DNA of 64,000 bases from Riptortus pedestris (Eukaryota; Arthropoda; Insecta; Hemiptera; Alydidae): assembly GCA_019009955.1 (NCBI GenBank), contig CM032228.1:69115501-69179500 (forward strand). Direction: 5' to 3'. This document shows, one piece after another, positions 34,591 to 47,922 of this stretch; positions within the stretch are counted from its first letter, which is position 1; every line of letters begins with the position of its first letter. The position numbers and the translations under genes were made by a program. The notes under the pieces are model-generated. The model did not search any database. It saw only the letters and a program-made list of their open reading frames with translations, and was not told where the DNA came from.

Positions 34591-35579
34591 TTAACAATCT
34601 TACTGGAAATGGCCAATAACTTCAATGAATTGTCAATCATACAGACATACATACTCCTGATATAAAATAAACTGAAGTGTCCCCTTCTTGGTTTTTGTTC
34701 TTCCTACTTCAAATTAACAATTGATAGCTAATATCATTAGTTTAAAAAAATCCCTTATACGAATATTAATGTATACTACTCATGAAAAACAAGAGAGTTG
34801 CAGAAATACAAAAAAAGGTTTGGAACTTGTTAAAGTTCTTATATTTCGGATTCATTGGATATTGATTCGATATGGTTGTTGCTGTTGAGCTGCTGTCGTT
34901 CGTCATTGGACATTTTATATGATGAAATTACCTCATTAAATACATTATTTATTTAGTAATAAGTGACGTACCTGATGTATATATTTCATCTATACTTGAA
35001 TGTTTTGTGTTACAGAACCATTGTTCAAGAAATTCCATCCGTCAAATAGAATCAAATATTTAAAAAATAAAAATACTCCGTTCTGCAACGTGACTAGAAA
35101 ATTAATTTAAAGGAGATTAGTTTTAGAAGTAAATGAAAACGAAATGATCAATTCATAGATTTCTTTTTTTTTAATTAATCAAGCTAAATTAAAAGAATAC
35201 ATTCAAATCCTGTTGCATGTAATAAATCACTTACTTTTTACTTCAATGTCCGTTTTAAAATTTTAACTTGAGCTCCTTGCACTGACACAACTATAACGAA
35301 ATGAGAAAATCATATGTTGGACTTTGAATTATCAGCCTATCTGGATTAGATAGCCTTCCTTACTACATACTTTTGAGTTTGTACATTAATTTTAGCAGAT
35401 ATGAGCATAATAATGCAACTTCTGATTTGCGCCTGCTGTCAACACCACGGGAAAGCTAATTTTCAGCAATTCTTTTGTTGCCTTCTTCACGCTGGTCATC
35501 GTCACTTGGACGACGCCTTGGATACAGTAATAAAACGCATGACAGAAGTACGTTTTGCCAAGCAAGGAAATCTACAAAA
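34363..35579. other. AT-rich sequence with a 45-nt poly-T at 34543-34587
   Basis: The T run could be the tail of a minus-strand retroposed copy, but no recognisable body precedes it. Nothing else is seen. The 92-codon frame 35401-35679 runs into the family A start and shows no motif. Confidence 0.4.
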
Positions 35580-35917
35580 TTCCGTCACGCAGGGGCTACG
35601 TAAACTAGGTTTTCCAAGTGTTGGTATAACACTTGCCCGATTTAAGAAAATATTAAACAAGTTCTTTAGTATTGACTAAAACGGCTAAATATTGAGTATG
35701 GTATAGATTAAATGAGTATTTTTTTAGTATAGAACGAAAAATCTTAATTGATGACGTCATTATATGACGTATTGACATGGGTCTCACAAATTAATAGTCA
35801 ATGATGAAACCTTGTAATGAAGTGGCTCATGATATACCAGCTTATAGCTATCATGACGCAAATAGGTTTGGGGGCTTACTGATGGCTTAAAACTAAAATA
35901 TGGAAATATCTCAGTTA

Positions 35918-35978
<61 letters not shown>

Positions 35979-36463
35979 CGTCCACTTTATGCTACTTTGG
36001 CTAATCGGGGCAGTTTATCTACAGGGAACCACCCTTTTCTAGCCAGTATGGTAGACTATGGATTTTATTTAATGAGTCCGTCACTAAATAAATTTCTACT
36101 GCCAGGGCGGGAATCGAACCCACCACTCAAGGTTTACCATATGGGATTAAGACCAACGCCTTACTTAACCCACACGGCCAACCTGAGCCCCTATATAACT
36201 CGGATAATATTCAATATAGAAAAAAAAAATGTAAATAACAACATTTATAGATATTTGCAATAAGATTTATTCTAAACACATTTTAGGTCCAACGCAATGG
36301 AGATATGTCTAATTTTCGAAATCTCCTTTCTAACCCCGCTCCACCTCCTGCTGGTCTGAATTTAGCCTTTAACGAACTTGATCTTTCTTTTTAAATAAAT
36401 CTTTTAAATATCGAATTAACGATAAAACAAAAATTGCCACCGCTGGAGCGTTAACATTCAAAT

Positions 36464-36519
<56 letters not shown>

Positions 36520-36645
36520 GACAAAAATGTTGAACGGATCTCATTTTCGTCATCACGTGGGTAGAATCAATGGACATTTCAAGAAATCTGTCGAAAATCG
36601 CGTCCTGATTACGTCTTCAATAGATGATTTCCCTCAAGGGAAATC
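35580..36645 (-). mobile_element. Family A copy carrying a SINE
   Basis: On the plus strand it begins TTCCGTCACGCAGGGGCTAC, carries the AATTGATGACGTCA-type internal variant, is interrupted at TCAGTTAATATATA by a (TA)n and a SINE (35975-36190), resumes ACTCGGATAATATTCAATAT, has a second (TA)~25 at the fixed site (36467-36516) and ends GATTTCCCTCAAGGGAAATC. The last bases TGCT are lost. Confidence 0.7.
35975..36190 (-). mobile_element. tRNA-derived SINE, near full length
   Basis: Minus strand: GGGCTCAGGTTGGCCGTGTG, GGTTAAGTAAGGCG, B box GGGTTCGATTCCCGCC, body with CTAGAAAAGGGTGGT and TAGATAAACTGCCCCGATTAGCC, ending AAAGTGGACGTAAATA. The head resembles a tRNA-Leu/Ser A-box region (TGGCCGAGTGGTTAAGGCG). 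A TATATA context on both sides hides the target duplication. Confidence 0.8.
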
Positions 36646-37845
36646 AAAAAGGGCTGATGGCGGAAGTACAGTCTGCCCAGCGAGGAAGTCTAAAAAAATG
36701 TAGCTTTCCCATGGACAATAAGACCGTTGGAGCATAATGCCGGCGAAACTCATTAGTACATTTGGCTCATAGAAGAAATATACGAAACTAAACACCCACA
36801 AGGAAGATTCCTTATAAGAATAAAATCCTAAATTGGTCATTATGAACATTAATGAAATTCGATTCACTGTGAGTACTTATAACATAACCGGAGCAGGCTC
36901 TTACTTCCGACACCATTGCTCGTGAGAAATTGGTGCACTCATTAGCGAGCTGATTTTTCTGTGTTCCTGTACACTAGGGCTCGTAATGAGTGCTGAGTGA
37001 TTAAGACAGCCGATGCAAGTGCTGAAAGTGTGAGATAAGAGATAGTGGCTGCGTTACGGTAGCGTGAAAAAACAGTTAGACTAAGCCGCCTAATGACCGC
37101 AGCTCTCGCTCCCCCGAATTACACAGCCCTGGTTTTCTTCTCTAAAAACCATGCAAATGCAAGAACCCCAGCTCCAATTAGCGTTACTAGCACGAATAGA
37201 AGACTCTCCGAAGGGGCTTCCTCATTTCTGAACTTATCGCTTGTGGACGATCGCTGGCTTTACCAGCTTTTAATCTCGGCAATCTCCCCATTTTTTTTTC
37301 TCTGTGCATCCCATTCCATCAATTATCCTAACGAGTTGCTTGTAGACGGTTAGTGAGTGCGTCAAGCGTGAACGATTTTCTTCGGGAGTAAACTCGGCGT
37401 TATTATTATTGTTAGTCTTTATTCTCAGCCTCCTAGAATTTACAATGCACCCTTTTACAGTGAGGATATATCACATCGTAAAAACGAATTAGTAATGTGG
37501 CTTCGTAGACTTCCTGGATGTTATTCCTCTGCTAATTGACTTTCTGCTCCAGCAGTCACGCAGTCACAGACCCCGGATTGCGACCTATCCGGAACAACAG
37601 TAGCGATGTGTAGCCTGAAGAAGGTAGCCGTAGAGCTACCGAAATGTAGCACAGTGAACCGTGACGAGAAGTCCGCTGGTGCAGAAAGCCAGCCTAGAAA
37701 AGAATAACATTCTGCCCATAGACGTAGCCTACAAAACCATATAACTAAGAAGAGAAGGAAGGGTACTTATCAATTATTGGGAGGTCACCCATTTATAAAC
37801 GATTATTAAATAATAATTAAAAGAAAATCACTTTATTATTTAAAA
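36646..37845. other. Unique, GC-richer segment; family C trace at its right end
   Basis: About 36880-37740 is GC-richer and not repetitive within this window. It contains CTGAAGA-AGGTAGC...GCTACC-GAAA at 37614-37645, a hammerhead-like core arrangement (see findings). The 86-codon frame 37093-37353 has no domain I know. The text TCACTTTATTATTTAAA at about 37828 resembles family C. Confidence 0.35.
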
Positions 37846-38306
37846 TAACTAAGCAGATTTCCCACGTGCGTCACGTTTTTGCATTTATCTGAAAAATTAA
37901 AAGTTCCAAGAAAACATTATTTGGTATTTAAGCTTCAAATAAAGTGTTTCATAACATAATAGAATATTGTTAATATGAGATGAGTAGGAGTGGGGGTTTA
38001 CTGAAAACCGAAAACTAAAAAATGCAAATACCTCAGTTAATAATCAAGATAATGAAAAAAGGTACATAACAACATTTATAGATAAAAAAGATAAATAGAT
38101 AAATTTGCAATTAGAATGGTTCTTTACAATTTTTCGATCTGACGCATAATAACGGAGATATTAAGATATTCTCCCCCTCTAAACCCCTCTTACCCCTAAT
38201 CCGATTTTAGCCGTTAACGAACTTGATCTTTCTTTTTGTATAAAACGATTATATATCAAGTTTGGTAACGATGAGACAAAAATTGCGACCGCTAGAGCGG
38301 TAACCT

Positions 38307-38342
<36 letters not shown>

Positions 38343-38465
38343 TTTTGAACAGACCTCATTTTCGTCATCACCTGGGTAGGATCAATGGATATTTGAAGAA
38401 AAATTTCGAAAATCGCGTCATGAGTATGACCTCAATAGCTGATTTCCCCTGCGGGAAATATGCTA
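37846..38465 (-). mobile_element. Family A copy, 3-prime hairpin lost
   Basis: It starts at TAACTAAGCAGATTTCCCAC without GTCCGTC and the hairpin, has the internal blocks, (TA)~14 (38311-38338) and ends GATTTCCCCTGCGGGAAATA-TGCTAA. Confidence 0.7.
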
Positions 38466-38739
38466 ATAAAACTTCCAGAATTTATAAATGATAAAATGGT
38501 TAACGGGAGGCCGCTTATTATTTACTGATAAAATATTTGAAATATTAGATTGGTTCAAAACCATTATCACGGTGGCTTTTACTTGACTAGGTTATCGTAA
38601 TCATTCTGTTTCTTTTGTTATCAAAAAATGAGTGATCGTTTATTATTGCACCACTTGGACAGCTACCTTGCAGAGTTGATGTGGCAGACGACGGCCGGGG
38701 GCGACCGCTTTATGCAGTTACTTTGTGACATCTTCAAGT

Positions 38740-38905
38740 TTTGAACTAACTCTAATTTATAATTACATTTTACCATTCAAATAAATTCTAGAAATTTTGT
38801 TTTGAATAATAAAGTGTTTATTTTTCTTTTAATATGATTTAATAATAGTCTTTAATTTGGTGGATTCCCAATAATCGATAAGTACCGGAGAAAGTATTAG
38901 ATATG
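38740..38905 (+). repeat. Family C copy with a single 74-bp-type unit
   Basis: AACTCTAATTTATAATTAC, AAATAAATTCTAGAAATTTTG, TTAATATGATTTAATAATAG and GTGGATTCCCAATAATCGAT match, in order, the flank and unit of the 74-bp array at 9.8 kb. Here the unit occurs once. Confidence 0.65.
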
Positions 38906-39024
38906 GTTATATTTTCTTACCTCATTCAAATTACGACTCCGTTTTTATAATATTTCAAATTTCACTTGAAGATAAGATTTATATAGGCAGAATACCGTTG
39001 ACGACAACATCAGGACATCCCCTA

Positions 39025-39081
39025 TGACTTACAAGAACTATTGACGGGGCTCCCTTCCGTCAATAGTTCATGTAAGTCATA
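39025..39081. repeat. 57-bp hairpin
   Basis: ATGACTTACA-a-GAACTATTGACGG pairs with CCGTCAATAGTTC-a-TGTAAGTCAT around a loop of about 9 nt. The stem is about 24 bp with one mismatch. Confidence 0.85.
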
Positions 39082-40916
39082 ATATGTTCTCATAACCTAC
39101 ACAAAATTCAAATAAACGACAAAGTTCAACATACAAATTAAGTATGTTGTATACAACTAGATTTCAAATTACATATATTAATTGACACTTAAATGTTTTT
39201 TATATAAATATATAATTCAACAACTAAACTCAAGTAGGACATAACTATAAAGATCAGCAAAACTATCACTTTCACCAATTAAATTCTTATTAATCATTCA
39301 ACAACTATGCTCATCACCATTTTTTTTATTCCATGAGCAAGCCTGATATAGTATTGGCAGCTGTTTCTGATTATAATTACTCGAATTTAGTGGTATATTC
39401 ATTTATAGAATATTTATTTTATAACTTTTACTTTTGTTATTTGACATTGTATACTTTTTATAAGTGTAAATCAACTTTAGTGAGTTGTTCATATGTAAAT
39501 AAATAAAAATAAATCTTTACTCTACATTTCTACACGAATTTGGGATGCAATGCCGCCAATTAGTCACAAAATTCATGCAATCTAGTTACATAACCGACAG
39601 AAGTACGGTGCACAGTTCAATATTCCGGGAAAGAATACTGTCTCTACGTCCTATGGAGATGGCGTTACTAATATTTTTTATAGGATAATACTCTCAGTCA
39701 ATGTGAGCACAACGTTTATACCTTCTGCAAACTTCTTGGAACCATAACTCTTTGAAGTACAAAATGGAAAGACTTCTGGATCTGAGAAGTGGTCTTACCG
39801 TGTGTACTATTGTACACTTAGGGTAATACTGTACTTTACTAAAGGGAAGTACGTCAAAATATATATATTAAATAAAAAGGATTTAAAATGTAATATAGCT
39901 TCCAAGATGTAAGAATTACTGTGTAATTTCTGAAAATCTTTATAAAAATAAATATTTCTTGAGTTTAGAGTTATATAAATATGTTAATCTAATATAAAAA
40001 AAATAATGAGAAAGAAAAACGTAGTATAAATATTATTTAATGCTTGACACCTTAATAAAGTAATATAATAAAATAAATGAAATTGTAGAGAATATTTTTA
40101 AACGAACTCGAGTTTCTTTTTTTCCTTTTTAATAATCTGTGTAAATTGCTAAGAATATCCTAATGTTAATGCATTCTGCACCTCAATGGTTTTTATTAAC
40201 CAGTGAGACATTTAAATGTAAAATAATTTCAAACGTCCCTTCCACGGCCTTGGAATGAATCCAGAAAATTGAATTTATAACAAGCTGTTACATTGCTAAA
40301 TATCTCCTTTTGCATTACAACATTTATAAAATGCGCCATTTTATATGCGTTAGATTTAATTACATCACACATGTTAGTTATGTGAAGTGACAATTTTAAT
40401 TTTTTCCAAGCATTCTAGGTCCGTTGACGTGACAAGAAGGAATTAATAATAGAGCCATTTATTCTGGTAATATAGTGGTTTGTTTTTATGCGGTCACATG
40501 AACACACGGAATATCTGCACTCAAAGGGATAATTTTCATACTGTATTCACATTGCACATGTATAATTACATAATTTACTATTATCGTGTATATCAAGATG
40601 ACAGTATATCTCCACACATTCATTTCAAATGAGTTTAGGGCAATTTTGTATTACAATAGAGAAAGTTCTTCTAATTTATTGAATTGGTTAAAGTTTCTTT
40701 CTACTTAATTACGTCAGGGAAGTTTCTGTTTATTTTTATTTTTTATATTTCTTGAGACAGCTTTTAAATATTTAAACATGGAGCAATTCACAATACGTAA
40801 ATAATTAAATACTTGACAATGCCATTGGGCAATATGTAAAATAAACAGCAGTGATCTTACCACTTTATTGTTTGATGCATATGTTGGCCGCCGTATAACC
40901 TTTGATCAGGTGCTTG
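39082..40916. other. Long AT-rich region without recognised genes
   Basis: The end of the text at 39430-39520 (TTATAAGTGTAAATCAAC, then AAATAAATAAAAATAAAT) resembles a LINE 3-prime tail, with low confidence. No frame over about 60 codons occurs between 37.4 and 41.5 kb. Confidence 0.4.
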
Positions 40917-41505
40917 CCTTGAAGGAAATCAGCAATTGAGGTTTAACTCGTGACGAGGTTTTCGAAAAATTTCGACAAATGACCATCGATCCTACCTAGG
41001 AGATGGCGAAAAAGAGGCCCCCTCAAAATTATATATATATACATATGTTGTCTGATACCACTCTAGCGGTAGCAATTTTTGTTTGGCGTTTTACGTTAAA
41101 TTAAAGATCAAGTTTGTTATTGGCTCAAATCCGACCAGTGAGAAGGGGGGTTTAGAGAGAGGGGGAATTCCGAAAATTCAAAATATCCTCCGTTATTAAA
41201 CATTGTATCAAATAATAGTATAGAACCAATATTTTTGAAAATTTAATGGTCTATAAATGTTGATAAATACATGCTTTCTCTATCTTTAATAATAACCGAG
41301 ATATTGTCATTTTTTAGATTTCAACCTTCAATAAATCACCACTAGTCAACATACTTTAAAAATAGAAGAATATATCATTAAAAGTCATTATCCAAGCATA
41401 AATACCAAATATTGTTTTCTACGGAAATTTACTATGTGAAATACGTGCAAATAGTTACTTTGATGACGACATCAATTAAAATTTTATCAACCTCGTAATT
41501 CTATT
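40917..41505 (+). mobile_element. Family A copy, 5-prime end trimmed, no terminal hairpin
   Basis: GAAGGAAATCAGCAATTGAG through the core CCACTCTAGCGGTAGC. It ends in the GATGACGACATCAATTAAAA variant block before the 3-prime terminus. Confidence 0.6.
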
Positions 41506-41544
41506 CATCGGATTTCTGTATTGTTTTCCTGAATTCGTTTAAGA

Positions 41545-41632
41545 CTCATGTTGGGATTCTCAAACCATTTCTGGACATGTCCATCGATCCTACCTAGCAA
41601 ACGAGGTCCGTTCAAAACAATATATATATATA

Positions 41633-41726
<94 letters not shown>

Positions 41727-42300
41727 TTCAACGTTTTAGCAGTCGGAATGTTTGTCTGGTCTATACCAAACTCGATATTTAAATGCTTATGTAAGAATGA
41801 AAATCAAGTTCGTTAATGGCTAAAATCAATAATGGAGGGGGAAATTTCAAAAATTCGAAATATGTTATGCGTCGGATCGAACATTTGTATGGAATCAATC
41901 TTATTGAAAATGATGTGACGTTCGTTTTATGTATAAAGACAGATCAAGCTCGTTAATGGCTCAAATCTGGGCTGGGGAATTTCGAAATTTTGAAATATCA
42001 CCGTTATTATTAGTCAAATCGAGAAATTGTATAGAACCTATCTTATTGCAAATGTGATTTTCAAATAAATGTTGCCATGTATTTTGTTTCATTCTTGATA
42101 ATTTACCGAGATATTTTCATTTTATTAGTTTTCGCCCACCCCCTCCTATTAATTTTATATTAACAATAAGCTTTTATATCATATACCAAATACCAAATTT
42201 TGTTCTCATTGAGCTTTTACGTTACGAGATAAATGAATAAATAAATACCTGACGCACGTAGGAAATCTGCTTAGTTTACATAGCCCCTGTGTAATGGGCT
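41545..42300 (+). mobile_element. Family A copy with compound microsatellite and internal duplication
   Basis: It starts inside the 5-prime block (ATGTCCATCGATCCTACC). The fixed-site repeat is (TA)n(CA)n(TA)n at 41621-41728. The block 'AAGTTCGTTAATGGCT ... ATCTTATTG' occurs twice in tandem (41800-41910 and 41948-42055). The end hairpin is weakened (TAGCCCCTGTG). A further isolated 3-prime end lies at 42357-42400. Confidence 0.65.
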
Positions 42301-42413
42301 TTTTTAGGAAACAGAGAATATATGATGAGATGAGATCGGTAGTGTGTCATTCCAACATGTGGGAAATCTGCCTAGTTTACACAGCTCCTGCCTGATGAAT
42401 GTTTTATACCATA

Positions 42414-43375
42414 CTAGCTAAGGTACCCGGCTTTTCCCGGGAAATCATTTGAGGCTGAATGATGAGGGAATATTTTTTAAGGCTTTACATTGTACAATAT
42501 TTTTACGTTTTCCTGTCTCAATACTTAAGATTTACACCCGAGTCCGGCGTGCAAGGGATATTTTAATAATAAAAGTGTTTCTTGTGTACTTAATTCTACA
42601 AAATACACAATATGTTTATATTACCCGTTTCCTGTACATGTATCGTTTTTTATATATAAAATAATCATAGATTATCATATTATTATAGTTAAAAATACGG
42701 AGTTTCGTTTATTTCAATTTTGTTTTTCGTGTCCTATAACATTGTTGACCCGTTCTATAGTTTTTCGTGTATACCTCATTCATACTTCGTTATACAGCAA
42801 AAGCGTATATAACAGAATTTACTTTAAATAACAAAACAAACAACTTTTCTTATATGCACGTATGCCGAAAAATGAATAGATTACATTTTCACACATTTAG
42901 ATTTTATATTTCAGGCCTCCCTTATAACCCCCACTCCTGTTAGTACCTCGAAATTTCGATATAGCTTCTAATCAGGGAGGTGTTAATAAAAAATCACAAA
43001 CGGAGTTTCGTTTAGTTCGGTTGAGTCCTATGTGCCATATAAAATTGTTGACTCCCGCTATAGATTTTAGTGTATAACTCATTTATACTTCGGTATACGA
43101 CAAAAGTGTAAAACAAAAATTACTTTAAATAACAAAATATACAACTCTTGTTATGTGGATATATTCCGAGAAACCCATAGGAAACGAAATATCGCTATTT
43201 TTAATTTCCGGCCTCCCATATAACCCCCTCCTGTTCGTCTCAGAGAATATTAATATAGCCAGAAACCTAACCTGTTTTAGTAGCAATTTACATACCAAGT
43301 TTCGTAAAATTCGGTTGAGCCGTTTCGGTTCTATAAAGGACATACAGACAAACATACACTTTTATATATAAATAT
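42414..43375 (-). mobile_element. Family B (Helitron-like) copy
   Basis: It starts A-CTAGCTAAGGTACCCGGCTT with the hairpin CCCGGCTTTTCCCGGG, contains two ~300-bp internal units (CCCACTCCTG near 42920 and a shortened form near 43222), and ends after TTCGGTTGAGCCGTTTCGGT and an ACATACAGACAAACATAC stretch. It is more diverged than the 25-28 kb pair. Confidence 0.65.
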
Positions 43376-44107
43376 AATGAAATGTGCCATTTGGAGCCTG
43401 ATGTATGAAGCCAACCTCTTGTGTACATATATTTTCATTTGTGAAAACAGTAATGAACACAGTAATTATAGCCATAGCGCTGAAAGAACTATCGAGCTGT
43501 AAGCATGGGAGGAACATGGGAACATTCTTTTTCTACACCTGTTGCTTTGATACACTTGACAGACAGCTGTTGCATGAGTCTCGTCGATTATGTATTTTAG
43601 GTTCGAACGGAGGAGAAGGCTTGTTGAAGGGCGAGAAGTGTCGTGAGACTGCCAGACTTCCCACGACTTCAATCTCGAGTGTGTGCGTTTCATAAATAGG
43701 ATAATCAGAAGAGAAGAGCTCTATAAACAGCCGATCCGAGCAGCAGGCTCTTGAGAGGTCGGCTCTGGAATCCGTAACTCATGGCTAGTTAGTTTCTCTT
43801 GCGAGATATATAGCTATCTATTCGATTCTAAAACGCGTTCCTTCAAAATATTTAGAATAATTGCCTACATCAGAAGGCTGCGAATAACCAGCTGCTTGAA
43901 CCCACATTTGAAATTGTTAATCTGGAAGCCTTGTTAAATGATAAATAAATTACCCACAATAGAAGTAGGAATTCAAAGTATGCGTTTTATTGCTCTATTG
44001 ACAAATATTCTAACGCAGGGACTTAATAAAAAGTCCGTCTTGCCGCTAGTGCTATTATAAAACTTGTAATCTCATATCGCCACGTATTCTCTATTTATTT
44101 GTAAAAC
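43376..44107. other. Possible solo LTR or promoter-like unit, unproven
   Basis: The segment is GC-richer around 43480-43800 and contains CTCTATAAACAGCC at about 43722 followed by a G/C-rich stretch, which looks like a TATA promoter with a start region as in LTRs. I could not find matching TG...CA ends with a target duplication. A TATA-driven host promoter is equally possible. Frames on both strands at 43405-43695 show no domain. A degraded GTCCGTCTTGCC word at 44032 is a family A trace. Confidence 0.25.
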
Positions 44108-44662
44108 ATCCGTCTCGCAGGGGCTGCGTAAACTAAGCAGATTTCCCCTCGAGATGTCTAACAACAGATAAATCTACATACTGGTAACACAATAGCACCG
44201 TCAACATCAATTGAATAAATACAAACGATAATAATAAACCTCCAGACGGGAAGCACCTGAAATGTAAATAAACAGGTGTACCACCTCCTCACAGGGCAGA
44301 AAGACAATTACTGAAATATATCAGAGTATAACATATGAATTTTATTGAACACTACTATATCTGGTACTGTAATTTATAATGGATTAAACTACTTTTTATC
44401 TCAATCAATTAAATTTTAGTAGTCGAAGAGCTTAAGAAGAGGGGCATAACATATTTGCATTTATCTCTTATAATAAAGGTCCCTTGAAAACAATTTATGG
44501 TATTTAAACATCGAATAACGTGGTTTATTACATAACAGAGTATTGTTTATGTAACATGAGTAGAAGTGGGGGTTGCTGATGGCTGAAGACTGAAAAATGC
44601 AATTATCTTGGTTAATATTCAAGATAGATAATACATGTATATAACAATATTTATAGTACTAT
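44108..44662 (-). mobile_element. Family A copy, 5-prime half missing
   Basis: It begins TCCGTCTCGCAGGGGCTGCG and shares the CCAGACGGGAAGCACCTG variant with 22287-23212. It stops at ATTTATAGTACTATAAG before the microsatellite. A further diverged internal fragment follows at about 44690-44840. Confidence 0.65.
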
Positions 44663-44840
44663 AAGTTTTACTGTTGATAAATCTTGATACTTCTATACTT
44701 AACACCACAATATTTAGTGATAAGTACAAATGACTGAACGAGAAATAATTCAGTCAATTTACATTTTTATAACTTCTACAACGGAAAGCATCTGAATTAT
44801 AAACGAACAGGCCAGCCAACGTCTTAGAGCAGAAAGAAAG

Positions 44841-45547
44841 AAATACTCTTTACCGGAATGACTTTTGTAACTTGGTACTCAGTCCCTAAAACATCCCATG
44901 TCTAGGTTATATGTAAATTACTCTAGGTAGGTTTTTATTACTTGAAAAATAGAGAATAGTAAGTGACATGAGATCACTAGTAAATTTGGACCGTGAAAAT
45001 CTGGTGATTGCAAATAGTGAGGAAGATCCTCGGGTTATATGGTTCTGTGTTAATATTCCAGGGCGTTCACAGCTGGTGGTGGAAGGAAGCTATCGTCTTC
45101 ATAATCAACAACCGTTTGTTGGGATGATCGCCCTTTCCTTCCGCCACTACAGCTCTATTTAAATTCATGGTCGTATTTCTGATAACGGTTCTGTCCAACG
45201 AATGAATTTCAGGAAGCAGTGGAATCAATGGACAACTTTAAAAGATGAAACAATATGCGCGAATGTTTCAGTGTCTATATGACAACTATCCAGTTATATG
45301 AACTGTTTTAGTTAGCATTCCCTTAATGCGGATTCATAGGGAATGGTTGGAGTTGATATGAAACTAAAACAATCAAGTGTAGAAAGAACTCCTTAAGGCC
45401 TATTATATACATAACTAAATATAAGATAATAACAAAATCTCTTATACCATGTAATACCTAGCATCAGGTTTTAATACGGGCAATACGAGTCCTGTTAGCT
45501 ATGAACTTATACTCAGGTAAAATATCGCTTGGCACGAAGGTTAAAAA
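44841..45547. other. Non-repetitive sequence, nothing recognised
   Basis: The 64-codon frame 44968-45162 is open in a less AT-rich context but has no motif I know. Confidence 0.3.
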
Positions 45548-46080
45548 GTCCGTCACGCAGGGGCTGCGTTAACTAAGCAGATTAACCTCAAAACTTTAAA
45601 ATTAAATGAGTACAATATATGGTATTTAGGCCTCGAATAACACAGCTTATTATTAATATAACCTAAGTAGGATTGGGGGATTACAGAGGTTTAAAAACAA
45701 AAAATGCAAATATCTCGGTTAATAATCAAGAAGTCAAAAAACATACATGACTACATTAATAGAACATTACATTTTCAATAAGATTGGTTCTATACACCTT
45801 TTCGATCCGACTAATAATAACGGCGATATTTCAAATTTTCGAAATTCCCCTCCTCTAAACCCCCCTCCCACAATCCCGATATCAGCCATTAATGAACTTG
45901 ATCTTTCTTTTTACATGGAACGATTAAATATCGAGTTTGATAACGATTAAACAAAAAATTGCGACCGCTAGATCATTAACAGACAAATATATATAGTGTT
46001 GAACGGATCTCATCTCTTAGGTAGGATCGAGGGACATTTGAAGAACATTTTCAGAAACCGAATCATGAGTCATTAAAAGA

Positions 46081-46132
<52 letters not shown>

Positions 46133-46310
46133 TCACACACACGCACAAATTTGAACGGACCTCATTTTCGTCATCCCCTAGTTATGTAATTGAAGGAATT
46201 TGATAGAAAGTGATATTTTCGAATATTCCTCCAATTCCCACAATGAAATTTTTGGAAATCGCGTTATGAGTACAACCTATTTAGCTGATTTTCCCCAAGG
46301 TTTATCTGCA
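45548..46310 (-). mobile_element. Two overlapping family A copies joined through (TA)n
   Basis: The first runs from GTCCGTCACGCAGG through the core (weakened palindrome GACCGCTAGATCATT) to GAATCATGAGTCATTAAAAG. After (TA)~24 at 46083-46130 a second 5-prime block follows (TTGAACGGACCTCATTTTCG) and ends GATTTTCCCCAAGGTTTATC-TGC. Confidence 0.65.
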
Positions 46311-47306
46311 AAAAAAACGTATTCGCTCATAAAAATGTTTTGTAAGATGAATGCCTAGATGTACCAGAAATCGTATGAGTAATAACTATTACTATTTGGA
46401 AAGAGTAATTTCGAGTTAAATAATTTGTAAGTTAATTTTGGAGTGTGCGGTAAGTTCCCTAACCTTGCGTTATAATTGTAACATTTAAATACATATAGTT
46501 GCTGTTGCCATTTCCCAACTGCATATAAGGAAACATATTATTTAAAAGATTGCATTAAACATGATATCTCACAAAATAACATTTTGGAAAGTTAATCCAA
46601 TCCTACAATCAATCTTTTACAATTTCATGCAAGACATTTGTTGCAAACAAGGAATTATTTATTTAGCCTATACTGACTCCTTAAATAAAATCCATAGTTG
46701 TAAAGGGTGGTAACATACAGATAACCCCCCCCCCCCTCAGTTTGGCTTAGAAGTATAAAGTAGACGTTAATAAATAACTTAACATAATTAGTCTTAACTA
46801 AAATAATAATAAAAGTAACTGAATATTTAGTTTTAGAAAGACAGTAATGTAGTTCTAGTACACCTAAGAGGAAAGAGGTGAACTTAAGAGTCAGTTTCTT
46901 TATGGTTAATTTATGAGAGAAAATGAAAGGCTTTAAAACTAACTGCCAAAATCATTCGTCATTAATTAGATGGTCAATTTACCTCCTTAATGAATATTAC
47001 CTTTTCATGTAAAGTTTATTGTCGTCTTATTCATTAGGGAAATTAAAAAAAAAGGATATAAAAATGCAAAAGTAAACAACTAATGTTCATTAAAACAGTT
47101 TTTAATTTGTTTTTAAAAGCAGAGCTGGCCTATATTAAGACTAGCTATTAGAGCAATGGCCTGGAAGAATGGGGTCAGAAAATTATTTGTTGAATTTCAC
47201 CAACATAGAACACTGATGGCAGTACATTGACTCAATAGTGATCGAAACGAAAAAGAAAAATAATATTTTGTTCAAACCAGTAAAAAAGTCAATCCCTCTC
47301 AAAAAT
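46311..47306. other. AT-rich sequence; diverged 45-mer relative at its end
   Basis: Nothing is seen up to 47230. The text AGTAAAAAAGTCAATCC at 47269-47290 is almost the same as the right edge of the second 45-bp array (50450-50480), and the preceding 40 bases are a diverged 45-mer. Confidence 0.4.
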
Positions 47307-47832
<526 letters not shown>

Positions 47833-47876
47833 AGTGTATAATTTAGGTTTTACCCTCATTTAACGACCCACTTGTA

Positions 47877-47914
47877 TTTTAGCAGATTGCCATCAAGGGA
47901 AATCAGCTATTGAT
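47877..47914 (+). mobile_element. Family A 5-prime end fragment
   Basis: TTTTAGCAGATTGCCATCAAGGGAAATCAGC-type end only, about 38 bp, directly before the next copy. Confidence 0.6.
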
Positions 47915-47922
47915 ATGCCAAA

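Noticed and set aside
37614..37650. Functional hammerhead ribozyme
   Set aside because: Core strings and stem II are present, but stems I and III and the UH cleavage site cannot be built from the flanks. Kept only as a resemblance.
43376..44030. Solo LTR
   Set aside because: A TATA-like promoter region is visible, but no TG...CA ends with a matching target duplication could be found, so it is not called as an element.
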